DNA of 64,000 nt from Cryptomeria japonica. Its lineage: Eukaryota; Streptophyta; Pinopsida; Cupressales; Cupressaceae. The translations under genes and the position numbers were made by a program. The stretch lies in the NCBI RefSeq assembly GCF_030272615.1, contig NC_081414.1:822363896-822427895 (forward strand), in the 5' to 3' direction. Positions 22,740 to 34,945 of this stretch are shown here, piece by piece. Within the stretch, counting starts at the first letter, position 1; each line of letters begins with the position of its first letter. The notes below the pieces were generated by a model. It did no database searches, was not told the DNA's origin, and worked only from the letters and a program-made list of their open reading frames with translations.

Positions 22740-24706
22740 AAATTGTATGGACTATGTACTTAGGTCTGCCACTGGGATCATCCCCTTTGATTCCTTTTGG
22801 AGCTCCATTGTCGAAAGGTTCAGTAAGAAATTGGCAGATGGAAAGGTGCCTTGCTTAGCCAAGCTAGGAAATTAATTTTCTAAAATCTTCGCTTTAAATT
22901 CTTCCTATTTATGCTTTGAGTCTTTTTACGATCCCCTCCAAATATGCAGATGCTATTGAGAAAATTTAGAAAAGATTCTTATGGTTTGGAGTGGAAGATA
23001 GGGAAAAGATGCCTTTAGTTTCCTAGGAGAAGGTTTGTTTACCTAGAGCTTTGGGGGGTCTTGGCTTAAGGGCTATTAAAGACTTTAATAATGCTTTTCT
23101 TTCTAAATAGGTTTGGAGGTTTTATGGTGATAGAAAGGATTAGAATTCGGTGTGGTTCAGAAAATATTTTAATGGTATTCCTAATATGGTGTCTTTCTTT
23201 CATTCCTTCGATATTCCAAATGGTTCTTTCATTTGGAATAACATTCTCAAGGCTTAAAAGGGGGATGAAATTGGAGATGGTTGGGTTTTAGGTAAGGGTT
23301 CTTGTATCAGATTTTGGGAAGATGTATGGATTTTTTATGAACACCTTTATTTGTACCTTGATCTATTGCCTTTTGTCAATATTTGCAAAGCTAGATTTGG
23401 CTCTTTTGTCTCTAAATATTTTGCAAAGTCATTCTTGGGTTAATCTGGAGGAAATCAATGCTATCTTTTCTCAAATTTAGCAGGCTCTGCTATCCTTGTT
23501 TGTTAATCCTTCAGTTGAAGATTTTTTAATTTGGAGGTTAACCCAGGATGGATCTTTCTTTGTGGCTTCAACTATTAATAGATTAGTTTCTCCCCTGCCC
23601 CATCCTCCTATTTGGGTCAAGGCTTGGTTTAAAAACCTTACCCCTAAATTTAATATTTTCTTCTCACTTCTGCTCCAAAATAAAATCCTTACTATCAACA
23701 ACTTAAGTAAAAGAGGATTCTTGATCCCGAATAGATGTCATTTGTGTCTTAATGCTAAAGAATCCGTCTCTCACCTTGTGCTTCACTGCCCCTTCATAGC
23801 TTACATTAGGAGTCTGATCTTGAAGAAATGGAAGATAGCTTGAGTGTTTCTGGATAAGGTGGAAGATTTATTTGTTCAATGGAAGTGTCCCTCTTCCAAT
23901 TCTTTTATCAAAATTATTTGGTCCCTAATGTATCCCTATGTTTTATGGCATGCTTGTAAGGAAAGAAACAACATAATCTTTATGGAATCATTTTGTTCAG
24001 CTGAGATTGTTTTTGACAAGGTGTGCAAAGCAATTAGAGAAAATATAAAGTTAATTTGTAGTCGCATTAACCACCTTCCCTCCACTTCTATTTCTGAGGA
24101 GGATAAGAGGATTTGTGTGGAGTGGGGGTTAGAGGATGATATTAGCAAAATCAAAGAAAAGAAATCTAGAGACAATATTGTTTGAAATTACCCCCCAGAG
24201 GGATGGGTGAAAGTTAACTTTGATGAGGCAGGTAAGGGGAACCCTAGACCTGCTGGAGGCGGGGGAGTGGTTAGATATTCTAGAGGGTTTTGTGTGGCTG
24301 TAGTGGCCCTACCTTTGGGCTCCCAGTCCAATCATATAGATGAAGCTATGGCTTCTATGGAAAGTCTTATAATCATTAAGAAATTGCAATTTAAAAAAGT
24401 TTGGATAGAAGGGGATTCCTTAAATATTATCAATTGCCTAAAAGGTTTGGCTAAGCCTTCTTGGAAATTAAAAATATTATTATGAGAGCCCATAATATCA
24501 TCAAAGGCTTTGATAGGTGTGTTATAGTACATACCTATAGGAAAGAAAAAAAGGTTGCCGACACTTTTGCTAACTTAGGAGTTAAGTTATCAGCCCCTTT
24601 TATGTGGCAAGGTGAAAGCAATATGTCCTTAGAGGCTAAGGAGAAATTATTTGTTGATCGTATAAATGGAAAGGTCTCTCCATTATTATCTCATGATGTC
24701 CCTTAG
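22740..24706 (+). pseudogene. LINE RT C-terminus, zinc-binding segment and RNase H
   Basis: 22756-23480 is badly broken, but YLGLPLG and the following thumb region can be traced across frames. 23496-24485 is one frame with TGA stops at 23841 and 24183; it contains the zinc-binding signature CHLCLNAKESVSHLVLHC (near 23740-23792) and RNase H with NFDEAGKGNP, HIDEAMASMES and WIEGDSLNIIN as acidic active-site positions. A one-base shift near 24478 leads into the last part with RKEKKVADTFANLG. The order RT, zinc-binding segment, RNase H is standard for plant L1-type LINEs. At 24183 the family normally has Trp. Confidence 0.85.
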
Positions 24707-24890
24707 ATCGAGATATATCATTAATGATGGTCGAGCTAGTGGGAAGTTTCTAGATTGCATGAGGTGGACTAGCCCACACACTTTCTAGGTGATTAAGTGC
24801 TTGCTCTACCTTGACTCTTCTATTCTCCGTTGTTCGTACATAGTTTATTTTTTATCTTGTGAAGGAGATGCAGTTGGAATTGGTAAAACC

Positions 24891-26464
24891 ATGGGGGCCA
24901 ATATTAACAGGAATGACCCAACTAGCTGTGAAGGTTGGAAGAAGGAACATAAAGTTTGGAGAAGATTACAAAGAGTGGGGATAACCGGTTATATGGAGAA
25001 TCTATATGGGAAAAAGGACCAGGTTTCCAAACTCTTTGTGAAGGGATGGAACAAGAAGAGAATCACCCTGTTTGGGCAAATGGTGAATTTGGATGAGAAG
25101 CTGATTGTAGAGGTGATAGGGCCATCGATTGAAGGGGTCAAATTCTTAAGGAATAGAAAATTCTCTGACAATGCGGTGAAGACCTTTCACAAGAATGAAG
25201 AAGAAAAGGAGAGGCTTGTCAAGCATGACAGGACTTATTTCGTTCTCAACCAAGTAAAAAGCTTTTGGTGTAAAATGTTGAAAGTGGTTATGGAATTTGT
25301 TATGGTTGATGGGAGGTTTACTAAATTTTATAGCTACCATTTTGTGTTTTTGAATCATTTTAGATATGGGAATAAGGTTTCCTTTCCCTTTTATCTGGTT
25401 TGTTCCCTTAATGACTGTCTCGTTGACCACATTCTGAACCCTAAGTCAAGTGCTTTGGCTCATCAGGGATTATTCCTTTTAATTTATAAGAATTTGGAAG
25501 CTAGGGTTAATAGGGTAAAGGCTAGTCTGGATGATGAAGAGGAGGACTATATCCCTAGTGATGGTTCAGATGATTCAAATTCTGATGACAAGGTCATCGC
25601 TTCTAACCCCCCTATGAAGAGGGTTAGAATCCCCAAGATAAACAATCATATTTAGTCGGTGAAGGAAACCTCTACTAGCAAGGTGAAGCCCAAGGGGAAG
25701 GGTAAGATGATTATTTTATTCAATTCTGATTTTGGGGATAAGAAGCATCCTAAAGCATATGAAAACCAGGAATCAAAACCTATGGACTTGGATTCCCAAG
25801 ACTAACAAGACAAGCCAAAAACAATGTTCGATATATTGGGAACTGCTAGAAGTGCCTCAGTTGATATGTACTAATTCCAATGCTAGGATTTTCATGAAAT
25901 CAAGACCCTACATCTTAAGAAGAAAACTCCCTTAACTAAATTGGAAAGGATTAAAGGGGTTGTGGAGAAAGAGGGTCAACTGAGAACAAAGGAACAGGGG
26001 AAAGGAAGTGTTTTTGAAAGAAATATGAGTTTGTCATGTGGGAAGAATATAAAATAAGAATGATGTTGGATTTCCTTCAAACCAATAATGAAGCTATAGA
26101 GAATTTTAAGTACAAATATGATGAAAAGTTTGGGGAGATTAGCCTAAAGATGCAAAAAATTGAGACTGCCCTCAGGAAAATCATGGAGAATAGTGTGGCT
26201 ATGCTGAGAGTGTTTGCTACCAATATGTCGGCTATGGTGGCTAGATTGGAGAAAATGCACAATGACAAGATCTTTGTGGATCTGGAGATGGATGCTTGGG
26301 TCTCTAGTTCCAAGGATATCCCTCGCACCACGAGGAGGACTAGACAAATCACCCAGGTTGTAGAGGCTCCTATGCCTTAGGATCTTCTTGACATTAAGGA
26401 AGCTGCAAAGACCATGTTAATGTTGGAGAAAGAGGCTACTGATAGTCTCAATATTTTCATGTAG
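24891..26464 (+). pseudogene. ORF of unknown function downstream of LINE RNase H
   Basis: The first part, from ATG 24891, is open to 25655 (an upstream in-frame extension to 24789 is also open). It has a folded-looking N-terminal domain with FLRNRKFSDN and FLNHFRYGNKVSFPF, an acidic tail (EEEDYIPSDGSDDSNSDD) and a basic PMKRVRIPK. It continues past TAG 25653, with further stops, to a shift near 26030; 26036-26464 then encodes a helical, Met/Lys/Glu-rich coiled-coil-like end with one TAG at 26378. I recognise no family. It could be a second LINE ORF, a captured gene, or a leftover of an unrelated element. Confidence 0.5.
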
Positions 26465-26690
26465 CTAGGTGGTTATTTTTTGTTTCTTTTTTGCGAGTAC
26501 CTCGTTGGTTTTTTGTTGTCTTTTCCTCTAGCTGTTGTGTTTATGTTGTCCTTTTATCTTGCAACCTATTCTATTTTTTTGTTGTTAATGGTGGTCTAGA
26601 TAATTTATTGATATATCTTTGGCTATGATGTACGGGGTTTTGGGTTCCCTCAAAACATGTTTTTTCTTAATCAAAACCAAAATTATATGG
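26465..26690 (+). other. LINE-like 3' untranslated region
   Basis: T-rich non-coding sequence ending GGTTTTGGGTTCCCTC and TTTCTTAATCAAAACC. The style is typical of plant LINE 3' ends. There is no clear poly(A). Confidence 0.45.
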
Positions 26691-26747
26691 AATAGTATGC
26701 ATATACACTATTATAATGATAGAGTAATTTTGTGGGATCTCTTATAA

Positions 26748-26796
26748 GGGTATGTGCACAAAGATGGTGGTCAAAAAGAGGGGTATAAGTGGACAC
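26748..26796 (+). repeat. Left terminal inverted repeat of D
   Basis: GGGTATGTGCACAAAGATGG followed by TGGTCAAAAA matches the inverse of 47236-47265 exactly for 30 bases. After a 10-base insertion, GTGGACAC also matches. Confidence 0.88.
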
Positions 26797-27483
26797 TTTT
26801 TTTTTGAAATCAGGTGAACCTGAACTTGGAGGCAAAATTTGAAAGTCATCCATTCAAGATATGAAGATAATCAAACAACAAATATTGTAGTACTCTGAAT
26901 CTAGTTTCCAAACTACTAAACATTTTTAAAATTGGATAAGATTAAGGGGGTCAAATCCTTCACGCACGAAAAAAATGACCCTGATTTTTTCTGAAAAACA
27001 TAACATAGTGTCTGACATGCGCATCAAAAAAATCATAGTTAAATTTAGTATTTTGACAAATCCTTTGGTAGAAAGACAGTGCACTAAACAAATCAAAAAT
27101 ACAATTTTATTTTTTTTAAATTGTAAAGAATCAAGTGCACTATAATAATATATAAAGTTTTTTAAATTTGGATAAGTATATCAAAAGTTATTCAAAAAAT
27201 CATGCACCTATGTCTGTAAGAACTAAGGAGACACTGGTAAAAGAAATTCAATAATAATATGTTATTGTTGTTCAAATTGAAAAAAACATTATATGGTTAG
27301 AAAGCTCAGAAGATGGGTGAAAATATGGTGGCAATTTTAGAAATACCCACTTGATGAAGTGTAAACTTAATGATGACAAAGTTGTTAAAATAAAACACGT
27401 CAAAAATGAGAGAAATGGAGGGAAATCAAACTTCCAAACCATAGCTTTGTCATCCAGGGCTATTTCCAAGCCTAAACAGTCAA

Positions 27484-27560
27484 AAGCGCATATGTGGTAC
27501 TTATGGTTTAAAAAGTGCGTACGGGGTACTTATGGTGTAAGAAGCGCGTACGCGCTTGTT
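27484..27560 (+). repeat. Left subterminal repeats of D, cluster 1
   Basis: Three copies spaced about 29 bases apart: AAGCGCATATGTGGTACTTA, AAGTGCGTACGGGGTACTTA and GAAGCGCGTACGCGCTTG. In DNA transposons such repeats are binding sites for the element's own protein; here that is inferred. Confidence 0.8.
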
Positions 27561-27905
27561 TCCTTATAAACAATGCATACACACTATTGTATAATATGAT
27601 ATTCTATATAATATGTGTATAATATGATATTATATATATAATATGTTTATATACATATAATATATAATATATTAAACATATATATACACATGTAAGTGTA
27701 TTGTAAGTGAATTTATTTCTTGTCTGCAACTTCCTCTTTGATTTTTATCATGTATGCTCTCCTAAGAAAACTGACTGATGGACTTGTGTGTGTATATTGA
27801 ATAGTAGGAATAGGGTTTGAAATTGAACCATGGGTGTATTACCGTGACAAACAAGGAAACCTATAGTAATATTCTTCTCGAATGTGTTTTTAATGAGCAG
27901 AGAAG
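27561..27905. other. AT-rich part of D
   Basis: It contains repeated ATATAATATGATAT runs (27585-27700). No gene is seen. Confidence 0.5.
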
Positions 27906-28238
27906 ATGTCGAAAATAGTATCAACAAAGAAACATGATGAGTCAGAGTACCTGCAATATGTTTTTCAGAAGGAAACAACAGGTAGGAAGAGAAAGAGGGA
28001 GAGTAACACAAATGATGTTCTGTAGAATGATAGTGGTGAGTATGTGAGAGTTCCCATGTTGTTACACAATGCCTGTCACCTAAAGAAATTAAAGTTTGTT
28101 ATATGCATGGCAGTGGTAGTATATGATGATCATCACTTGTCAAACAGATTGGAACAGTACATTCCCATTAAAGAAATCAGGTGTGTAATTCCTATAGTCA
28201 CAATCGAGATCAATCTTATAACCTTGCAAATTTCATAG
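27906..28238 (+). pseudogene. Small ORF in D, possible exon
   Basis: From ATG 27906 (MSKIVSTKKHDESEYLQ) the frame continues to 28238 with one TAG at 28023. It has a nuclear-localisation-like GRKRKRES. A possible splice donor AG/GTGTGT lies at about 28179. It might be a 5' exon of the transposase gene or a separate small gene; no similarity is recognised. Confidence 0.3.
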
Positions 28239-28464
28239 CATCATATGTTTTAGAACTTAGGCAGTACTCTTAGGGTTAGGTCAAGCTCTTACACTTGCTT
28301 TTTAGCAAATCCTCGTTGTTTGTTCACTTGGAGTCTCATTGTATGATGTTATATTCATAACTTTAAATTTAATATATCATTTTATTAACCCACCATATGA
28401 CCCCTTAGGTGTCATTAGAGGTCATATTGTTTCCTAAGAAGTCATATGGTGTCTTGTGACCCCT

Positions 28465-28769
28465 TAAGACCTCTCTCTCCCTCTCCCTCCTTCCCTCTCT
28501 CTCCCTCTCCCTCTCTCCCTCTCTCTCCCCCTTCTCTCTCCCTCTCCCTCTCTCTCCCTCTCCCTCTTTCCCTCCCCCCTCTTCTCTCCCTCTCTCCCTC
28601 CCTCTACCTCTCTCTACGTTCCCTCCCCCCTCTCTCTCTCCCTCTTTCCCCCTCTCCCTCCTTCCCTCTCTCTCTCTCTCCATCTCCCTCTCTCCCTCTC
28701 CCTCTCCCTCCCCCTCTCTCTCTCCCTCTCCCCTCTCCTCTCCCTCCCTCCCCATACTCTCTCTCTCTC

Positions 28770-28806
<37 letters not shown>

Positions 28807-28967
28807 GCCTCCTTCCCTCTCTCTCTCCCTCTCTCTCCCTCTCCCTCTCCCTCCTTCCTTCCCCCCTCTTCTCTCCCTCTCTAATTCCCTCTACCTCTCT
28901 CCCTCTCTCTACCTTCCCTTCCCCCTCTCTCTCTCTCCCTCTCTCTCCCTCTCCCTCTCCCTCCTTC

Positions 28968-29009
<42 letters not shown>

Positions 29010-29662
29010 TCCCCCACTCTCTCTCTACCTCTTCCCTCTCCTCTCCCTCCCTCCCCCCTACTCTCCCTCTACCTTCCTCCATACCCCTTCTTCTCTCCCA
29101 CCCTCCCCCCTCTTCTCTCCATCTCTCCATCCCTCTACCTCTCTCCCTCTCTCTACCTTCCCTCCCTCCCCCCTCTCTATCTCTCTCTCCCTCTGTCTCC
29201 CTCTCCCTCCTTCCCTCTCTGTCTCCCTCTCCCCCTCTCCCTCCTCCCCTTCCCCCTCTTCTCTCCCTCTCTCCCTCTCTCTACCTCTCTCCCTCTCTCT
29301 ACCTTCCCTCCCCCCCCTCTCTCTCTCTCTCTCTCTCTCCCTCTCCCTCCTTCCCTCTCTCTCTCTCCCTCTCCCTCTCTCTCCCTCTCCCTCTCCCTCC
29401 TTCCCTCCCCCCTCTTCTCTTCATCTCTCCCTCCCTCTACCTCTCTCCCTCTCTCTACCTTCCCCCCTCCTTCTCTCTCCCTCTGTCTCCCTCTCTCTCC
29501 CTCTCCCTCCTTCCCTCTCTCTCTCTCTCTCTCTCTCCCTCTCCCTCTCCCTCCCCTCTCTCTCTCTCCCTCCACCCTCTTCTCTCCCTTTCTCCCTCCC
29601 TCTACCTCTCTCCCTCTCTCCCTCCCTCCTTCCCTTTCACCCCCCTCCTCTCTCCCTCCCCC

Positions 29663-29706
<44 letters not shown>

Positions 29707-29745
29707 TCTCTCTCCCTCTCTCTCTCCTTCTCTCTCCCTTTTCAT
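28465..29745. repeat. 1.28-kb polypyrimidine (CT-rich) tract
   Basis: Almost only C and T on the + strand. It is not a plain (CT)n: a block with CCCTCTTCTCTCC, then CTACCTCTCTCCC and CTACCTTCCC, recurs at about 28575, 28863, 29107, 29256, 29410 and 29575, giving a higher-order period near 150 bp in the right half. The long Ser/Leu/Pro and Arg/Glu/Gly ORFs here are artefacts. Confidence 0.93.
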
Positions 29746-29829
29746 TCACATCTTTTCTACTACCAATAGCACTTAAGGGGTACTGAAACTATTAGTTCAC
29801 TGCCTTGCCATAACTTTTTTAAGGCAAAG

Positions 29830-30037
29830 GAGCGCATACGTGGTACTTATTACTTGTAAGTGCATATGGGGTACTGATCCCATTATTCGTTACCCTGCAA
29901 TAACATTTTTTAGACTTAGGAGCATGTATGCACTACTTATCCATCCAGAATGGGAAAAAAGAATACCATTGGGCTTGTCAACATTTTATGGTCTAACAGC
30001 ACATATGTGGTTATTAATGTAGCGCATACGTGGTTTG
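29830..30037 (+). repeat. Left subterminal repeats of D, cluster 2
   Basis: Five copies: GAGCGCATACGTGGTACTTA (29830), AAGTGCATATGGGGTACTGA (29859), GAGCATGTATGCACTACTTA (29920), AGCACATATGTGGTTATT (29998) and TAGCGCATACGTGGTTTG (30020). They are the same motif as at 27484 and near the right end. Confidence 0.8.
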
Positions 30038-30376
30038 TAGACATTGTTTTAGTTGTCCAAGAGTGTCAACGACCTCAAAAGAAGTTTTTGAGGTCGTTGA
30101 AGGCCCCACTGGAACTATGTTTGCACTTCTATCACTATTTTATACATAGAAGTAAGTGAATTTTTTTGTTTTTGCATGATTTTAAATGATTGATTTATTG
30201 TTTTTATTAGTTTTTGTCAATAGTATTATGATTGTTTAATAGTTTGATTCCAAAAAATAGTAATAAGATGCATATTTATGGTTATTTGTTTGTTTATGAA
30301 CTTTTGTTTACATATATATGTAATATGATTATATTTAGGACAACCGATATCAACCATGAGAAAGAACAAGTGAGGA

Positions 30377-33285
30377 ATGATGGAACAACGAGAGGCTCAA
30401 AAGGAAAGACAAAGGCAGCGTATGAAGAAATTTCATGACATAAGAACAATGGGAGAAGAAGGTATGTCATCCTCAACATCTCAATTTGATTTACCAAATG
30501 AATATAATGCACCTAATACAATTGAAGAAGAGACAATTGATAATTTACCATTTGAACCTAATGCAATTGAAGAAGATACCACATTGAATAATCAATTAAA
30601 TGGTGAACATATTATATCTTCTCTACTTGATGAATTGAATGTACATAATTCACTGATGTTAACTCCTCCTAGAATCATTCGTAGGAAACCAAACTATCTA
30701 ATTGACATTGATGAGAATATATTGAAGCCAATGCCCAATAAAATGAATGAACGAACTTGTAGGAGAATGGTTAAAAGAATATGGCAAAACTATTTTCAAA
30801 ACTTAAATCAAACCACAAGATGTCAATTAATTCTTCAAATGATTAAAAATTTGAATTTTAGAGAGACAATGAAAATTCTAGGCCTAAGATCATTTGAAAG
30901 TAATAGTGAAAGAACTATTGTCAGAAATCTATTTGATGCATATCAATCTATTGGTTCAAAATCAAATACTAAAGATTTTAATGCTACTCGATGTGTCATT
31001 ACATCAACCATAATGAGCAAGAAAGTAAAAAAAGATCGTTTGATAAGCAAAACAAGTAAGTCATTAAATGTTAGTAGAACAACATTAAGTAAAGCATTAA
31101 ACAGGTAGGAAAAAATAGAGGAACCTAACATTAATTCTCTTTGGGCATTCTCAGGTAGACTACCACACATAGACAAGGTTGTTGTTGATGCACTAAAAAT
31201 ATTAATTGAAAATTTTTGGCATGACAACACAAGAGTATCGCCCAACCAAAGAGATGTTGTTAGAAGGTGAATTGGGTCTACAAATCATGAGCCACATGCC
31301 AAGCACTATTTCGATATGACTCAAACTAAATTTTATGAAAGATTCCTTCAAAAGTTTCCTCAAATAATCTTGAATTTTTGAAAGATTTTTTGGAATGGCA
31401 AAACCTTTTTATATTAAGATAAATCATGTACGCACCATGTGTTCTTGTGGGATGCATATTGAATTTTCCATGCATTATGATATTTTTCATCATATTTGTT
31501 CTACTTTGCACACTAACGATGTTTTGCAGGAATGTAATATACAAGCACCTCCAAAGTTGGTAAGAGAATTTATTTCAAGTGTGCTATGTAATAGACATGA
31601 TGGTTGCATTTATTATAAGATGCCTTGTTTGGAAGGTTCTTGTGCTATATGTGGTGATTTGCAATGTTTACTAAGATGCATACATTTGGAGAGCACACAT
31701 GAAATTGGTACGAAACTAGTTTCTTTCAAAAAATACAAGATAGTCACATATGGAGTTAAAGATGGAAAAGATTTGAAGAGATGTGAGCTAGTGAAAAATG
31801 ATATATGTGTAGCTTAATTTATGAAAATGTTTCAAGAGAAACTAGTTTATGAGTACATAATGCATGCACATAGAGCTCAATGGTTAGATGAGAAATTCAA
31901 GTTATGTAAAGACACATTTCCTCTTGGCACTATTATCTCTATTGTTGATTTCGCTGAAAATTATACACTACAACCTCAAAATGAAGTGCAATCCATGTAT
32001 TATCACTCTACACAAGTTTCTATTTTTGTACACACAGCATTCATGCATACAGATGATAGTACAGAGGAGGATAGAAAGGTTGTAAGAGAGTATCACTTCT
32101 ACATAAGTGATGATCATACTCATTCATCAGAGTTTGTACAAGGATGCTTTAAAGTTTTCTATGATAGTTTAAGGGAAAGGAACATACAATACAAACAACA
32201 CTTAATATGGTCAGATAATTGCACCACACAATTCAAGAATGCAAGGATGTTTTATTGGTTGACAATGATGCATATGACAAGTGGTGTACAATATTTTTGG
32301 AATTTCACTGAGGCTGGACATGGTAAGGGAGAGCACGATGGTGCAGGAGCATGTGTGAAAAGAGCCCTAGCTAGGGAAGAATTGAAGTACGAAGGTGGTG
32401 CTAAGTTGATAGATGCAAAAACAATTGTGCGATGGTGTAAGTCTATGATGGGTCCAGGTAATCCAGGTACATCAATGGTTCGTAGATATGTTTGTTTGAT
32501 CACTGAATGTAACATTGAAAACTATCTAGATTGTTGCACAGTTCCAAGATCGACTAACATGCACTCATTTATGAGGTCAAATTCAAGTTCACTGGTAATT
32601 TATATGAGACACATGGTATGTTTTTGCTCTTCATGCATGTATTGTTTGTGGAAGAATGTGAATCAAAAGAGTGGGTTGACAAATGGTCTTGTAGACTGTT
32701 GGTTCCCATTGATTCATACAAAATTCCCAAAGCACTACAATTGAGCTAGATGGAGACATCAGTGGATTTTGACCATGTATCCGACCTAGTGGATTCAGGT
32801 GATTTTTTGAGTTAATTTTTTTGCAAGTATTCTTTTTGGTTCATTTTGTTGTACATCATACTTTATTTTTGGTATTAATTAACACTTTATAAAATGTAGG
32901 TCATGTGTATGCAGTTGTTGCAGAAGAGAACAATGAAGAAGGAACATATTACTATTTGTGTCGTTGCATTGAGCCAAAAAGAAAATTGACAACCATAATC
33001 ATTGACGGAGAGGGTATTGAGTACCCAATAGGGTCTGTTGTCATGACAAGAACATGGCTTTGGAGATACCCTATCAAGAATTTTGATGTTTGGTTGTTCG
33101 AGGACTTTGAAACACATAGACATATTTTTCATTTCTCTAACCTTGTTGTTGCAACAAATATTCATTTGATTAAGTATTGTGGTAGACCTCATAACAAGAT
33201 TTTATGGAAAGTTTGTGAATCTAACCACAAGGCAATACTTGACACAATACAGGTTAAAGCCAATCTTGAAGGCTCACTTGATTGA
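30377..33285 (+). pseudogene. Decayed DDE-like transposase gene of D
   Basis: From ATG 30377 the order is: a polar N-terminus; a helix-turn-helix segment SKSLNVSRTTLSKAL (about 31044-31100); a Cys/His-rich segment with CSCGMHIEF and MPCLEGSCAICG (31437-31655); and a catalytic-looking core with SIVDFAENYTLQPQNEVQS (about 31940), LIWSDNCTTQFKNARMFYWL (about 32205) and EAGHGKGEHDGAGACVKRAL (about 32311). DFAENY, SDNC and GHGKGxxD are where an RNase H-fold DDE enzyme would carry its acidic residues. I recall a similar pattern in uncharacterised proteins of animals and plants, but cannot name the family. Stops are at 31106, 31269, 31815 and about 32749, with shifts near 31385 and 32567. A probable intron lies at 32799-32899 (CAG/GTGATT...TGTAG/GTCATG), with the last exon ending at 33285. 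Confidence 0.72.
32799..32899 (+). other. Probable intron in the D transposase gene
   Basis: GT at 32799 and AG at 32899, a T-rich interior, and removal joins two protein-like stretches in frame (DLVDSG then HVYAVVAEENNEEGTYYY). Confidence 0.6.
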
Positions 33286-33365
33286 TTCTATGGTTCATAG
33301 TAGAATGAATTTGAGAATTTTGTATAAATCATCGACGAATTGTTCTATATTCATTTTTTGCATAT

Positions 33366-33612
33366 ATAAATGCCCATGAGCTGATTTTTACATGTTTAGG
33401 GGCATAATTTTGTATATTTAAATGGCAATGAGCTGATTTGTACATATGTACATGCCAAATTTTGTATATTAAAATTGTGATGAGCTGAATCGCACATATT
33501 GTAATGCCAAATTTTGTATAAAAGCCCATGAGATGATTTGTAAGAAATTTTTTTATAATCAAATAGCCAAGAGCTGATTTGACTATATTTAGAGGCAAAT
33601 TTTTGAGTAATA
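33366..33612. repeat. Degenerate minisatellite in D
   Basis: Five copies of a unit with TGAGCTGATTTGTACAT and GCAAATTTTGTATA, spaced about 42-53 bases, just downstream of the transposase gene. Confidence 0.75.
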
Positions 33613-33799
33613 TGTGACAATGTTTTGTGACTATGTTTTGAGTATATTCGATATGTCCCTGGTCAATCATGAGCATTCTTGATTCTTGTATAATCATGGA
33701 GAGTTATTTGAATCATTATCGAGTAATAGGGGTCATAGATTGAGACTAGATACAATTTGAGCAAAAAATATCATTGTTGTCAAAATAATTGTCAAAAAA

Positions 33800-34945
33800 G
33801 TTGTCAAGCAACTTCTACATTGCATCGATACGGTATGACTCTTGACGTTCTGACACTTTGGGATACACGATAGCATCATGCCTAGCATAAACCTGCCCAC
33901 CCAGATGTGCTCGTGATGTCAGTTTGTGCACATGATGTACTGAATCAATTCTCACCAATCTTGCAAATTTTTATTGCATGCAACTGACGGTTTTTGCAGT
34001 AGCCAAAAAAATGCTACCAATTGAAAATGGCTTAGAGTAATCAAAAACTAAGATAGGCCATTATAGAGGAGCCTCACACAAACCCATGAGTTCAAATGCA
34101 TTGACCATATGTGTCTTGGATTTGAAGAAATAGTCCGTCAAATTTTGACAATTTTTTGGACTCAGGGCAATTGAGAGATCGCACTGGTACGATGTAATTC
34201 TCGACGTTCTGACACTTTGGGATGCACGATAGGGGCATGCCTAGCATAAACCTATCCACCTAGATGGGCTCATGATGTTGGTTTGTGCACACGATGAACT
34301 GAATCAATTCTAGCCAATTTTGCAACTTTTTATTGCATGCATCTGACGATTTTTACAGTAGGCGAAAAAATGCTACCAATTGAAAATGGCTTGGGGTCAT
34401 CAATAACCAAGACAGGTCATTGTAGAGGATCCTCATGCAACCCCATGGGTTCAAATAGATTGACCATATGTGCCTTGGCTTTGAAGAAATAGTCCATCAA
34501 ATTTTGATAATTTTTTGGACTTAGGGCAATTGAGAGATCACACCGGTATGGTATGACTCTCGATGTTCTAACACTTTGGGATGCATGATAGGGGCATTCC
34601 TAGCATAAACCTTCCCACCTAAATGTGCTCATGATGTCATTTTGTGCACATGATGAACCCAATCAATTCTAGCCAATCTTGCAACTTTTATTGCATGCAA
34701 CTATTGGTTTTTGCAGCAAGCGAAAAAATGCTACCAATTGAAAATGGTTCGGAGTCATTGAAAATCGAGATACGCCATTGTAGAGAAGCCTCACATGACC
34801 CCATGAGTTCAAACAGATTGACCATATGTGTCCTAGACTTGAAGAAATAGTCCATCAAATTTTGACAACTTTTGGACTCAGGGCAAATGAGAGATTGCAC
34901 CGGTACGGTATGACTCTCGATGTTCTGATGCTTTGGGATGCATGA
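33800..34945. repeat. 358-bp tandem satellite in D, left part
   Basis: The landmark GTTCTGACACTTTGGGATG recurs at 33847, 34206, 34565 and 34922, a period of 357-359 bp. The unit also has TTGCATGCAACTGACGG and AATGCTACCAATTGAAAATG. It is interrupted by element E and resumes at 42592. Confidence 0.92.

Larger units (their letters stand above)
22740..26690 (+). mobile_element. 5'-truncated L1-type LINE with an extra downstream ORF
   Basis: Recognisable LINE protein starts at YLGLPLG (22756), a conserved LINE RT motif, and goes on through the RT C-terminus, a zinc-binding segment and RNase H to 24706. There is no endonuclease or RT catalytic core, so the 5' part is missing. After RNase H an ORF of unknown type follows (24891-26464), then T-rich sequence ending in GTTTTGGGTTCCCTC... 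and TTCTTAATCAAAACC near 26640-26690, which resembles plant LINE 3' ends. Whether the extra ORF and the 3' end belong to the same LINE is inferred from position only. Confidence 0.7.

Noticed and set aside
28405-29786. A 446-codon Ser/Leu/Pro ORF and long Arg/Glu/Gly ORFs opposite
   Set aside because: A CT-only tract lacks stop codons in most frames, so these are artefacts of composition.
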